Assembly (NCBI GenBank): GCA_028386065.3
Contig: JAKUCV010007250.1
Span: 143,395-207,394 of the forward strand
DNA: 64,000 nucleotides
Origin: Turnera subulata
Taxonomy: Eukaryota > Streptophyta > Magnoliopsida > Malpighiales > Passifloraceae
Reading direction: 5' to 3'
Under the pieces are notes generated by a model. It saw nothing but the letters and a program-made list of their open reading frames with translations, was not told where the DNA came from and did no database searches. Of this stretch, positions 37,677 to 51,225 are shown one piece after another. Numbering within the stretch: the stretch's first letter is position 1; every line of letters begins with the position of its first letter. A program made the translations under genes and the position numbers.

Positions 37677-40600
37677 GGCTGGGAAGGATATATTGGCAGT
37701 TATATTTACAGTTACGCTGCCAATGTTGAATTCTTGAGGTTGACATCTCACCTGGTTTTAGCCCAGTCCACAACAATTAAAAGCATCTCACACTCTAAAT
37801 ATACAAATGGCTTGTGTGTGTATTGTCTTCTTATCCTAACATAATCCAGGCCCAATATGCAAAAGCCAAGGCCAGGCCCAAGGCCCGAAGTCTAAGACCA
37901 TGACCCCTGGGCTCGGAAGCCCGCGCAATCTCCTTATCCTAACATAATCCGAGCACGGCGAATAGCTTAATGCCACGTGGCAGGGGCCACTCCCTATAAA
38001 TGTCCCCAAAACCAGATATTTCCGGGCTCTCTCGTTCTCTCTCCCGATTGCCTCTCTGTAGACAATTCAACACAATATCAATAAAGATTATTACCTCCCA
38101 TTTTCTTGTTTATATCAAGAAGGCTTTAGAAATTATTGAAGGCCCCCAATTTGATTTTTTTCCAAAGTTTCGATAGAGATCAAGCAGTAACTACTAACCA
38201 GAATCTATTAATATTGCAAATGAGGGTTTATTACCATTCGTAGTTGTCTTGTTCAAGACTTCAAGGTCACCCACTTGGAAGTTGGAATCATGATCCGCTG
38301 TTGGGCTGTTTAGGCCTGGCTGTTTTGTTGGGCTCGACTAGATCTTTATTTTTGTAGAGGTGTACAACTACTTGAAATTCAATTATTTTATAATTATGTT
38401 AAATTATTTTCTAACAAGTTGAAGTATATATATTTACGTTAAACTCTAAAAAAAAAAGACTTTGTACCCTAAAATTTTGTTCAAACTATAGCCCTTGGAA
38501 ATTCTATGTTAGGTAATTAATTAAGATTTCGTGGGCCGGGATAGTACTGTTGCTATTATTTCTTTCAACGCAAAGATTCCCTTAGAGAGAAATTCAATAT
38601 GCACTACAAGATATTTAAATTAGATGGCAGCTACCATGGAGCAGAGAAGATTAGCTAGGATGCTGTACTAATCAGTTACATTGCCTTGTGGATGGATATT
38701 GACATCTTATGTATGCATTTTTTGAAACCACTACCCATGTACTGGCAACATCCAGGCTGCCGACATAACACATGGATGCTTTTAACACTAGTGCACTTTT
38801 TTCTTCGGATTCTTCACTATTTAGTAGCACACACCATGTCTAGGGATGTATTGAGATGTCTCCAGTTGTTTTTGCAAAAGAGAAAAAAAGATCCAATTCC
38901 AAATCTAAATGGCGAAAACAGGAATACCATAAATGTATTGCTTCCTCCTTCACATTTCCTCTTTATCACTTTGTTGTTTGTAATGTTCCACTTGGCTTGG
39001 TTTCACTAGCGTTTTCTTCTTCTTAAATTTTGACAAGAAGAAGTATGTGATTGCTAGAATTATGCCTCGTCCATATCTTACATTACAACCTCAGAATTCG
39101 TTAAACAGTTCAATGATATTGGGAACAGAGATAATCCATAATATTCTATATATATTGGATACCGTGGGATCTTTGCCACTAAGATAGGAAAAAAAGTAAG
39201 TTTAATATATAGCTGCGTTGACATTCTTTCTTTTAAGTTCCTATATAAACTCATTTCATGGACAGACCAAGATTCAGGAATTAGATTGATCAACCAGCTG
39301 GACCACCTCAATCTTTGAAAATACCTTAGCTTAGCTTATTTGCTCTTACATGTATACTGGGACATTACTGAGGTACTGTAAAGTGTAAAATGTGGGGGCA
39401 CATGAAGCCGTAATAATTTTTAAACCTGATCAGTAACCATTAAAAAAATGGAAAAAGAGTAAAAAGAATGCTGGATTTCACAAAACAAACTGGCGCAATA
39501 TATTTGGGGTGGATGTGCTGTGCTGGGTCGGTGGGTCTTGTAGTATCTCTTACATTGGTAACAACCAGCCTGCAGGCAAAATGCCACCAGACGGGGCATG
39601 CACATGCGTGTGTATCAATGTCATCATCATCAAATCAAGGAAGGATTAATAGATTTTATGGGCCCTAAATGAGCAAATCAAATGTGGCAATTAAGAGATT
39701 TTCTGGGCCAATTTAGTACTACTCTGTTGAATCTTATCTGCTAATGACTAATATAAGCAAAACTCTTTTATTATTATTGTTTTTTTTTGGTGTGTTTCTT
39801 AAATAGATACCGACTTGTTTGTTCGCCTTGTATGCGAGGGTAGATGGTCTGGAATGTCTAATCATGCTATTTTAGGGTACACAGCAAGATTTTCTTGGCT
39901 GGTCCATTGTGTTGTAACATGTGGATTCATTTCCATGTGCAACATGAGTACGAATTCGAAACAGGCTCTATTTAGACATGATGGGTTTGACACCATTTTC
40001 CCACACATACTGCAAATTCTAATAAATGCCAACACATGTGCCTTTGTAAGTGAATTAATAATTTTAGCATACCAGGCCAGTTTTGTCAAGAGTTTTTGTA
40101 ACGAAAGTTATTGATAACATTATTTGGGATTTCATATACATATACTCATCATCATACAAAATATGTTAATGTTTTGGCACAAACTGGAAAATAATTTTTA
40201 TGAACAGTTCAACAGGAGTAGCTAGGACATTATTAGAAAAAAATTGTTCAGGTTAACATTTGATGCAATGATTTTTACTAAGCTCTTGTTGTGCGTACTT
40301 GTGTTAGGACATACTTGCGGTTGTTTAGCTATAATTTCATTCCATTGTAAAGGGTAGCTCTTACAATTATTAAGTACCTTGGCTTCTTAAACTAGTTATA
40401 ATAATTTTTACATCCTTCTGGCTTCTTTGTCAATATCAAGAGGAACTTGTGCAAATTATTATTCTAAACATTATCGATGAGTATTTTGTGCATTGCTAAG
40501 AACTGTATTCTTCCTACCGATACACACATGTGAGTAAAGACGTGAGATTGACTATTTTTTTTGCTATCAACAGAATAAACATTACAAGAATAATAAACAA

Positions 40601-42706
40601 CTAAGCTTGTAAGTTAACAGGGTATGTTTGCCCCTAAATAAAAGCTACATTTTGGATTATCTGCTGAGTGCCAATTAAATATGATTGATGACAAAAGGAA
40701 CAAACGTGGATTTTTTCAACATGAATGATTTCTGTTCGTATCATTTGAGGTAAGCTGGGAATTACATGACGCAAAATTCTGGCATAGGCTAATTGTGGAA
40801 GTTTCTATACGGATACCATGCCATGTGTGTTCGCGTACTTTATTTGTAGAATATTATCTGAAATACCACCAATTCTTGTCAACATGAGCATGTCCAAGTG
40901 AAAGTTTTAAGCCATGACATCAAACCCATTGAATGATTTTTTTTTGTGGGCTACAAAATAAATATAACTGAAGTTATGAACTTCTCATGAAGTCTTAAAC
41001 CCTTAATACTACATAGTAGTAGTAAATAGGTTGCTTCTACCTGGATACTGGGTCGATATGTGCAGTAAATTGTGTAGGTATACATCAAACCCAATCCATC
41101 AAGAAAAACTTGCTGCACTCAACCATATAATTTCGATCAGAAAATCTTGATATCTTGACCCATACGATTGGAATTCAAGTGATTGCAAAAATTTATGCAA
41201 ATTCAACAACACAGGCAAATCTTGTTATATTTATTACCCAAAAACATCGACAGAGTTGGGAGTTATTATGTGCGCGACCTCTGCGAAACAGAAGCTCCAA
41301 GATGCCAACTAAAAAGTTTTGGTATATAGTATATTAGTATATCTCTTCTTTTTTTTTCTTACAAGTAGCTAGCTAGTATGTGTGTTTGAACTTTGAACTG
41401 CCAAGTGCCAACTAAAAAGTTTGAAACAAACATTTTAGGGGGAGACAGTAACAAGTTGTATGATTCATATGAAACTCCAGATTCCACATTTTCCTCCTCT
41501 GCGACCCAATCATTCAATGTGCCCATCAAAGGGTGGCCCACGAAATAAACGGTCCAGATTAATAAAATGGGTGTGGGGGGGGGCCATGGAGAGGGAGTAG
41601 GGTCATTAACACCCACCACCGATCTTATATTGTGCCAGCAACCAAACTATAGCTACTCTCTCTCTTTCTCTCAAATCCCTTCTCTCTCTCTATAAAAAAA
41701 AGGAAAGAGAAGAGAGAAAATTAAAAATTAAAAAAAAAGAGAGAGAGGAATGATCCACCTGTTTGTCAGTGACATTGTACATTGGTTTGGGCAATGACCA
41801 GCATATGGGACCCACCACCTGAGCCAACACCTGGAACTGATAAGGTCAGGGCCCCACCGTCCTATTTAACCCCCCCCCCCCCCCTAACCCATCTCTCCTC
41901 TGAAAAATCTATCATTGATGCAGTAAACCTTGAGATTCATGGCAGAGATTTTAGTATCAGAATGTGAGTGAGGAAAAAGGAGCAGTTTTTTCTCCTTCTT
42001 TTTCCTTTTCTTTTTTTTTCTTTTAAACAAAACAACAATACTCCTACTGCATTGCAGTAACACTGTTTTATTTATTATCTCTATCTTTCACTGCACACAG
42101 ACTTTGTACTTTGTAGCTAGTATCCTCTTTTCACCTCTCTCGTAGAGAAAGAAAGAGATTGGAGAGAAAATTCAATTGCCTGTTAGGTAGGAGACCCGCT
42201 GCTATTTTGTATTTTTCCTCTCTTTCGGGGGTTAAGGAATTGGAGAGGAGGAGACTTACTACTTTACACTTATGGTAAGTCATTTTCTCCCATACAATCA
42301 AACCGTAAAAATTACAAGTTGCAGCTTTGGTCAGGAAGATAAAAGAAATTTGCACGAACAATGATGATGAGATATAGTGTGTAGCAGCAGTAGTAGTACC
42401 ACTAGTCATCCAAAAAAAAAGAAAAAACCCAAATGAGACTTTTTTTTTTCTTTTTAATCAAAACCAGCCAATACCCATGTTAAATATTATCTTCCCCTCT
42501 CAAACCCTAAAAATCCTCCATATTTAATCACACAAAAAAATTGTGGAAAAATTAAAGAAAAAAACAAAACTCAAATTCAAGAACAATCAAACCTCACGTG
42601 TGTTACAAAATCAAACTACACAAGTGGGGATGATGATGATGATGATGATGATGAATGATTCTGATGACGACCGATCGATGATCACCACATAGTTTTGATG
42701 CTCTCT
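37677..42706. other. Gene-free region between the LINE and TCP14
   Basis: No convincing gene was found on either strand. At about 37724-38120 there is a promoter-like block with CTATAAATG near 37996 and GGCCC-rich sequence upstream, which could be a solo LTR, but I found no matching target duplication. A CT-rich run lies at 41655-41695 and a 17-base C-run ends near 41884. From about 42000 rightwards it is the 3' flank of TCP14. Confidence 0.4.
42629..42652. repeat. (GAT)n microsatellite
   Basis: Eight perfect GAT units, just downstream of the TCP14 stop codon, probably in its 3' UTR. Confidence 0.9.
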
Positions 42707-43966
42707 CTATGAGTGATGACTTGTAGTGTCATGCCGATCATCGCCACCGCCAGCACCGCCGTGGTGCGAATGAGACCCGCTTGCCTGCGATTCTGATACA
42801 CCAGGACCCCGGTTGTAAGGATTCAATCCCGCTAGCATATTCAAATGTCCTTCACTCATTCCACTACTCCCTCCTCCACCGCCTCCTCCTCCTCCTCCAC
42901 CGCCACTGCCACCAATACTACTCGACCCCAGTTGCTGGCTGGGCAACAGAGCCACCGGGGCAGGGAAATTCATAAAATGCAACCCACTAGACATAGTACC
43001 CCGATACAAAGCAGCAGCGCTATTATTAACCGAAGGAAATGTCCATATAGGGTCTCCACTCATGACTTGATTATTAGAATTAGCTAGCATCCAAAAGTTT
43101 GCCGGAATCTGACCATGACTGGCCGGGATTGCCCCCGTGCTAGATTGCAGCAAGTAGCTTCCCATCTGATGCTGCTGCGACGATAAATCCTGCTCGGGTC
43201 TTCGCTTCCTGCTTAGGCTCTCTTCCGTCTCCGTTGACAAGTCAAGCGAAGAAGGGTTATTATTGTCCCGCAACTCTTGCTTCGCTTGACCCAGGACTGC
43301 ATTCAGATTACTCGACTGGAAATTCAGGAATGTTGGTGACGGCGAGGTTTCTAGGCCGATTCCAGGGAAGAGGCTTCTACGCTGTTGCATAGAGAAGTTT
43401 GGGTTGAAGCTGGCGGATCTTAGCTGAGAAGGGACGGACATACTTGACCCTGAGCTGCGTAGGGATATGTTAAGGGAAGTGAAGTTAGCGGGGATTGTGC
43501 CGGTGCCCGTGGCGGCGATCACCGCTGGCTCCGCTTGTTGGAGCAGCCATTCGATGGTTTCGCCGTCGGATTTGTGGCCGAGTTCGCGGGTGAGCTGAAA
43601 AACCCTAGCTGCGCAGAGTGCGGGCATGCGAATCCTGCGACCACGTCCGTCTACTTTAGTGTGTCGGTCTTTAGTGGATGTTCGCTTTGGTGGGGGTTTC
43701 TTGGATGGTTCCGGGGAAATTTGGAGGGTAGAAGGGCTAGAGCGGTTTGTGATACTATTATTGTTGTTGTTGGTGGTGGTGGTGGCGTTATTGCTTGGTT
43801 CGGTGGAGATGGGGAGGGAAGGGTAAGGAGAGGAGGAGGAGCAAGGCTCGTCTTCTTTCTTCTCGAGCAACTGGAATGGGAAGTTTTGGCGGTGGTGATG
43901 ATGGTGGGGGTGGTGTTGGTGGTGGTGGTGGTGGTGGTGGTGGAGCTGATCATCACCTCCTTCCAT
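42707..43966 (-). CDS. TCP14: Class I TCP transcription factor, TCP14/15 type
   Basis: Plant-specific transcription factor that binds GTGGGNCC-type sites and promotes cell proliferation, germination and internode growth; TCP14 is also a known target of pathogen effectors. A single exon encodes 419 residues. Residues 8-25 are a His-rich run, then Ser/Thr/Asn-rich sequence. The TCP basic HLH domain spans about 95-150: [18 protein letters not shown], then [20 protein letters not shown] and [18 protein letters not shown]. The class I 4-residue shorter basic region and the redox-sensitive Cys at 118 are present. After it come [19 protein letters not shown], typical of TCP14/15, a nuclear-type SRKRRPEQD, a 13-residue Gly run near 355-367 and a His-rich C-terminus. 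It ends with a TGA before the GAT repeat. TCP14 is preferred over TCP15 because of length and gene neighbourhood. Confidence 0.95.
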   Translation of the reverse strand: MEGGDDQLHHHHHHHHQHHPHHHHHRQNFPFQLLEKKEDEPCSSSSPYPSLPISTEPSNNATTTTNNNNNSITNRSSPSTLQISPEPSKKPPPKRTSTKDRHTKVDGRGRRIRMPALCAARVFQLTRELGHKSDGETIEWLLQQAEPAVIAATGTGTIPANFTSLNISLRSSGSSMSVPSQLRSASFNPNFSMQQRRSLFPGIGLETSPSPTFLNFQSSNLNAVLGQAKQELRDNNNPSSLDLSTETEESLSRKRRPEQDLSSQQHQMGSYLLQSSTGAIPASHGQIPANFWMLANSNNQVMSGDPIWTFPSVNNSAAALYRGTMSSGLHFMNFPAPVALLPSQQLGSSSIGGSGGGGGGGGGGGGSSGMSEGHLNMLAGLNPYNRGPGVSESQASGSHSHHGGAGGGDDRHDTTSHHS

Positions 43967-44630
43967 GATGGCATGAAAATATGTGGTTTCTCTAATGGCT
44001 TTGGTGTTTTGTGTTTTTGGGTTATGATCAAGGAAAAAAAAAGAAAAGAAGAGAGAGTGATGGCTTTAGCTAGGTTAATCTCTTTGTGGGTCTCCTCCTA
44101 TGAGGGCTCTCTCTATTCTTCTTCAGAGAGGGTTTGGGTTTTTTTTTTTTTTTTGGTTTGGTTTGGAGTGTTTTTGGTTTTCTGTCTTTTGAGTGCCTGG
44201 AATTCGCTTGAGAATTGATGTTGGTCTAAGAGAGAGAGAGGATAAGGAGAAGGGGGCAGCAAGCTTTAAGCAACAAAGATAATGAGTGCGAATTATATGG
44301 GCAAGCTTTAAAAAGCAAATTTTTTTTAGAAAAGAAATTGCTTTGTTGATGTGTTGGAGTTGGAGACTTGGAGGAGGAGAGGGAGGGGGGGCTTTTTTTA
44401 ATTTCTCTTTTCTTTTTTTTAATCATATATATATATATAAATATAGAGAAAAAAAGAAAAAGGGGAGGAAATGGAAAATTTTTTCCTTTTAGAGGGGGAG
44501 AAAAAATCAGGATTTTTGTGTTTTGTGAATCTGGTGTTCCTTTTTATTGTGGTTGGACAGCCCCTTTGGTTCAGACTCCACGTGAGGTGCTCTTTTTATC
44601 ATTCAATCCATAAAGACAATGGTGGCCGAG

Positions 44631-44695
44631 GTGGGTCCCAATCCCAAGTCAAAAAATTGAGAGACTTAGAAAGGAAAGATTATCAGGTGGGCCCC
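44631..44695. promoter_or_regulatory. Two class I TCP-type sites upstream of TCP14
   Basis: GTGGGTCCC at 44631-44639 and GTGGGCCCC at 44687-44695 match the class I TCP site GTGGGNCC. They lie about 665-730 bases upstream of the TCP14 start. Function is inferred from the motif only. Confidence 0.4.
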
Positions 44696-47600
44696 ATCCC
44701 ATTCAAGTAATCATTTCATTTTGCCTTTGGCCTTTGCCTTTGTTCTGCACCTTTGCTGGGGGACTTTGGGATTCCTTCTCTAGTAGTGTAGTAGTACCAG
44801 TACCAGTACTGGTATTATATCTAGGTTGCTGCCTTTTTCTTCCATTGGGCCTTGGCTTAGGGTTAGGGTTACGGTTTATTCTTAACCTCCCTTGATGATT
44901 CTATGGCCCCCCCTCCCTCCCAATAAGCAAAGCTAACCTTTCACTAGGAAAAATTGATCTTTTTCAGATGGGTTATGGATATAACCAAGTTTCAGCTATT
45001 GATTTTTTGTTGGAATTTTCTGCCTCATTGGACAGATAAGAATCTAGTTTTGGATTACATTATGTAAGACATGTTTTAGAGATGATGAAAAAAGGCCAAT
45101 GGATTAATGAAATGGAGGGAAATTGCTTAATTCAGATATTAATTGGCCAATTACTACATAATTTAGGAACCCCATTAATCCCCATTCAACTTTCGTACTC
45201 TAGCTAACCGACCAACATAATTAGTGTACCATTTGACTGGCTCATGAACTTGCCAAGCACATGATGCCTAACAATGTACTGATTGCTTCTGCCCTCTCGG
45301 TTGATCGATCGAAACCCAATCATTTAACTTTAAGATGTCGCCATTCACAATTCTTGATCTAAAATGTTCACATTTTTTTAGCGGGCAGGCCAAATTTATA
45401 TCTGGTAGTTATGGAGGACAACAAAAGTAAAATGTATAATGCATAAAGTTCATATCGAATTAAAGTATATATACAGATAAAATGTGTGAAGTGATTATTG
45501 ACATTGACAGATTTAATAAGTTCATTTAAATATAGTCCAGACCCTTCTTCATACTTTTTACACATTTAACGCGCGCAGCTTGACAGTAAAAGTTGCAGTG
45601 CTGAAGAACTAATTATATTGCAATTCATGGATGACACAGATCTTTCCCTTCAATCTGATTTACCATAACAAATTAACGAATTGGCTCGCGGCAGCTCATG
45701 GATTTTGTATTATAGTGTTTTTCTACTATAGAACCACAAGTGCATATGTTTCACGATAAGCTTCTCCCCATTTTTTTTTTTTTTTAGCATTTGATAGCCT
45801 GAAATTTTACCGAATTTCGGATATAAGGTAGTTTTTTTTTATGCTAACGAATATAAGGTAAATTTTCTTCAAGGCGGGTGTGCTAAAGGAAATTTCTTAT
45901 ATAAACCAAATACGTTTTTTTTTAATTTTTTTCTCTAATCATCAAACAGATCTAATTAAGTGCATTGTGCACATACAATCTAAGTGCATCTTAAATTGTG
46001 CACATACATAATTATTCGTTGATGTTTCAGACCCAGCAAAACTTATCGTCAGTGCATGCTATTGTCCATTTTGATTAACTGTATATATAGCAACATTTCA
46101 GTTTTGAATATACAATGGACCGGTAATGGACCAACCTAGTACTGCACCAGCTAGTCGTTTCATTTTGAACCCTACGCTTTCGAGATACTTATAAACATCG
46201 AAGGAAAAAAAAAATTGCTAACTTGGCAAACCAGGATTTTTTTTTTCTACCCCATAATTACATGCATGTGCAACATTATATCTAGTGCCTGAAATTAATT
46301 AGAGGGAGGGTATTACAACAACTAGTGTCTAGTAGCCGTGTAGAAGTTAATTAACAAATAACGAGTGACGTGCACCAAGTTTAATTATTAACTGAGTTGG
46401 CACAATATATATATGGCAGTGAATAGTCCATTAAAGTAACAGTCATGATCGCAATTAGCACTCCATATTATGAGGGAAAGATTGGAAGATGTATGAGACA
46501 CAAGCAACAGGTAGGGCAAAACTTGCCGAAGATGGCGATTACCCAATTTTGGAGGTTTCAGTATAAAATATGGCATCCCCACATAGCCGTAGATGCCTAT
46601 ATGTCCAAGGACCACTGAGAGAAGATGACGTCTTCCTAGATATTTTCTTATTTATGGTAACAAGAGGAGTGGATTTGATTTGTAGCTATTCGTCTCTCTT
46701 TTTAGTTAATTTAGTTTTTATAAGATAGCACAAGCTGTGTGCATAAAAAAATTCTGACCAGACTATATAAACCACTGGCGGCCAGCTAGTTCTTAGAGTT
46801 GGCTTTTTGAGTTTTATGATTCTATGCTACAAAATTTAATGACCAACTTTTGCGAATTGAAGTTGTCATGCTAATACTTGTCATTCTCAAAATGAATTTG
46901 AATGTAAGATATTTTTCGAGAATTGTTCTGTTCTAGCTGGCTACCTAGCTAGCTAGGTTGAATGGTTAATGAAGGTAATATTTGGAAAACAAATTTAAAA
47001 CAACAGACATAATGAACACGGATAGATATACATATATTTCAAGCTATACATAACAAAAAGAAATAAAAAACAATTTTAGCATTCGAAAGAGTTGCGGGGT
47101 ATCTAATTTTAGCATCACTTATCAATGTTGATTACAGTTTGAATTTCTTTATCTTTATGGATGTACTATTAATTAGAGAGTATTAAATTATTTGGGCTTA
47201 AAATTTTCTCTGTCTTGGTACATCATCATATTGACCAGGCGTCTTGTCGGTACAGAAAACAATTAATTCCTTCCTTTTTTCTGGATTAGCTAAGCCAATT
47301 TTTGGCAAAGAAGTAAGAAATTGGCAAGAAAAAAGAATTGCAGGCTTGTAGATTTATGCAAAACAATCTTCCTTGTAGATTTATATATGTTTCATTCTAG
47401 TTTAGTGAAAAAATGGACGAGGATGCAGCCGTTCAAATTAAATGAAAATAAAAATAAAAATTGCACGTGTATACGAATATTGGAAAAACACTGAGGCCAT
47501 GGAACCTGGCAGAAGACATCATCATCATGATACGTATACCCGTAGCCTTCAATAAAAACGCTGTGGCCCTCGGTTAATAAATATGTATCGACATTAATAT

Positions 47601-50600
47601 TATATCTTATGCACATATATATCATATGCACATGTAAATAAATGTGGGCCAAATTTAGAGACTAGCTTTATGACAGCCAAATGTGGCATGGCACTGCCTC
47701 TTAATTTAATCTCCACGTATAATAATAATATAAAAAAACTCTCTGGTGTTATTCTGATCTCCTTTACGCCTAACAAACAGTATATATATACATATATATA
47801 ATATAAGTGATCGATGAGGTAGCAAAATATATAGTATGTATATGTGAGAAATGTTGACATTTCCCTGATGGGTTGGATATTGTGAGGACCAACTAATACT
47901 TTTCTGTTGCACATAGGCTCGATTTGTCCTACGTGACAGCATTGTGGACCTGTTGCCATGAAATGTGGACGAGATACAAGCTACTGCTACCTTTTTCTGA
48001 GACCACATGCCTTGCCACTTATGCATGCAATTGAAGAAGACAGTTTACCAATCTTATTTGGCTATGGGAGCTTTATTATTGTTATCGGTTGGAAGGTGAA
48101 TTGCCAGTTCTTGAACATGACTAACATACACCACTGCTACTAGTATGGGACCATAATAAAGTGGGCCTGTATATTGGTATTTAGAGGGTCATGATTGGTT
48201 TTTATCAATATTGAAAACATTATTTTTTTCTTCTGATGATTAAAAAAGAAATATATATGGAGAAAAATTACATCAGTTTTCAAGACGAGGAGGGTCTTGT
48301 TGTAATACAATAGTCATGACAAGTGGTTAGGTGGCAAATTTGTACGATGGTAGTTGTTGCCATGGCAAAGAAGGCCCTTCCTAATAAAGATCAGCTGCCA
48401 CTAGCTCTAGTCACTGCCTGGTGCCTAAGAAGGTTTATTATAATAATAATACTACAAAATCTAAGATGAATTGTGTATAGCCCTGAGTCATGCTGATCTA
48501 GACAATCATATGAGTTCAGTTTAGGCCTGACCCAAAGTAGCCTTGAAGTCCGAGGAATATGCATCTTCAACCCAACATAATCAATCATGAATGGGCTGAC
48601 TTACTGTGTTTTAACACATTCCTTGAGCTCAGTAGTTAACCAAAGCCCAACAAAATCTGCTTGAAATGCAGACCAACAAAGGTAAATTTGTAAAAAAAAG
48701 GAAAAAAAAATGATCCCAAGTCCAAAATAATCCTAGGAAACTTGGTCAAAGCCTGCTCATTCAATAAAATATTACTTCTGTTTCCTTCCTGATAATGTTG
48801 CACTTGTTTCTTGTATCTGTAGTATGGAGTGCGTAACAGACTACAAATGTATTGTTTGAACTGTGACAGGCTACGAATGTGTGGAGCAGTCAATTTTGTA
48901 CTCTGCTTTTAGCTGTGGATCTCACTTTTGATTCACATTGTTTTAAGTTTTACTTTTTGGATAGGCAAGCCCAAAGCTAGTTTGATAGGCCTGTGGCAAA
49001 ATGGCAAAGGAGGGGGGAGTAGAGAGAAGGATTGGCCATCAAAGTTGACAGTTGGTAGTAGGGAAAAAAGGCAAAATTGAGACAGTCGGAATCTTTCCAT
49101 TCATTTTATGCTGAAATATGGAACAAGGAAGTTGAGTCACATCAATTCCCTCACTCTCTTGCCACCATTTTCACACAACTTTTACTTACTTTCTTTCATC
49201 ACCCAAAAAAAACCCAAAAAAGAAAAGAAAAGAAAAGAAAAGAAAATCCAATAAAAAAAGATATCAAACAAACCCCATTAGCATTAGAATTTTCCCCACC
49301 AGGGAACCTTTTAATATCCCCCACCACTTTGGTCCATCCCCTCCATTTTCCCCAATTGGATCATATATACTTCGGCTAGTAGTAAAAGGACTACTACAGT
49401 ACTACTACTAATAATAAAAGAAGAAGTAGAGGAAAAATAGGTGTGGCCCACCTGGGCATATGCGTCACGTGGACATCACGCCCCTTTCTTTTTGTTGTCT
49501 TGAACAACTAGTTCATGGCTCGCCTCCTTCCTCGATTGTTTATATTGTCGCGTGACACGTGATGTGGGAATTTTGTTCCAATTTGTTAGGATGCTAAGTT
49601 TCTCTTCTGGTCCCTATCCTTCTTGTACCATCCCACAACTACAATACATCTCGTTTTTTTTTAAAATCCTTATTTTACAACCTTGATTCTTTCGAATTTA
49701 ATTAACCGTGGATCTAAAATTATATATAGGAACTCCATTTTATTATTTCTCCAGAATAAAGAAAATTATTCATCCATATAGGTTAAATGTAATTTTACTA
49801 CAACGTGAATGAACTAAAAAGTCCACTCGGGGAGTTTTTTTTTTTTTTTTATATTTCATCACATGGCGATGAAGTTATGTGGCAAGAGTCGTTCTCAATG
49901 TTTCCTTTGAGACTTTTTGGAGCAAATTGAGACAAATTGCACAAGGCGACATTTCAGTATCTTATCCTAAACAATCTTAGTGAGGGCCAATCAGAGCCCA
50001 CCAACTAAGCATGAAAATGACTATCAATCTTTGGAAAATTATCTATTTTTTTAGCCAGAGAGATGTGTAATATTACTAATTTTTTTATTGGTTTTGGCTT
50101 TTGAGGTCATCAATTGAATTGTTCTGCTAATGTATTTCTACAATATTTACTAAAAAAAATTATTGTGAAGAGAAAGTTACATAACAAACCATTTCATCAT
50201 AAGTTGGGTATTTTACAATACTCGACTATACTTTGAAGCTATACTATCAGTATGATTAACAAATTCCACTTAATTGGTAGAGTTTTCTTTCAGTGTTGAT
50301 TTGGAGATAGTACATCTTAACCCCTTAGAAGAGATACATCATATGTGGAGCGGGGAAATGAATTTGGAAGATATCCTTTCGCCTATATGTATCATGTCAA
50401 TTATGATGCCAAAGATGGCTCGAATATGCTCCCATCCAATTAAGCCATGCAAGACTCCACTCAATGATGATCCCAAATCATCAACTTTTAAGGTGTACTT
50501 TTTCTTAATGCTCCACGATTTGATTCAAGACAGGACACTTTTGCCAATTCATTCATTGGTGTTTCTGACAGGTCTGGACTGGGAATATATTGGTATCACT

Positions 50601-51225
50601 TTTTTTTTCTTTTTTCTTTAGTGTGTCTTATGTGTTCTCTTCATTGAGGCTACCAATTTGATATCCCAAAACACGACTCTTATTTACTTTTTACCAAAAG
50701 TTTCCTACATATCGCGTTATATAACTCATCGCGTTAATATAACTTATTTAAAAAGACTCATTCGAGTCTTATAATTTCAAAATGTTTGGTTGGAACAATA
50801 AAGTATTTCATTACAGTCCTTTACAGTTATCTTTATATATTTCAGTCCCTGGAATTTTCCGAAATTGTCACTATAATCCCTTGCAAAAATAATAAGGAAT
50901 TTTGGTCCCAATAATTGTCCAAAATTTTCATTATGATCCTCGTGAAAATGAATATTGAGAAGTTGAGGCTCAACTCAAAGGTGTTGTTACGAAGGAGAAA
51001 CCTTTTTTTTTCCATTTTCATCTTTGTTAATTTGGTGGTTGGCGCAGATAGTAAGGCGGGAACCAAAACTGCAGAATACGACAAGAAGCTGAATGCCCCC
51101 CACATAATCATTGTTGCCCGAATTGAAAGCTTGGTTGCTCCATTTTCTTTTCAACTGAGTACATTAGTAGAGGTGGCTGGTTGTATTCTTTCTGAGCTTG
51201 GTTCAGGCCTTTGTACACTCATAAT
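44696..51225. other. Gene-free intergenic region
   Basis: AT-rich DNA without a supportable gene on either strand. It holds AT microsatellites (for example near 47780-47805), a (AAAAG)n run at about 49218-49247, several poly(T) runs, and decayed repeat-like stretches such as 50780-50945. Short open frames such as 49077-49379 and 50915-51271 show no domain. Confidence 0.45.
49218..49247. repeat. (AAAAG)n microsatellite
   Basis: Five or so copies of a 5-base A/G unit in an A-rich context. Confidence 0.7.

Noticed and set aside
37724..38120. Possible solo LTR with TATA box
   Set aside because: It looks like an LTR promoter in composition, but neither TG...CA ends nor a 5-base duplication could be fixed.
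39815..40114. Plus-strand frame of 99 codons
   Set aside because: Isolated frame in AT-rich DNA with Cys/Phe/Ile-rich translation and no motif.
43535..44218. Plus-strand frame of 227 codons
   Set aside because: It is antisense to the TCP14 coding region; Val/Gly runs are complements of His and Asn codon repeats.
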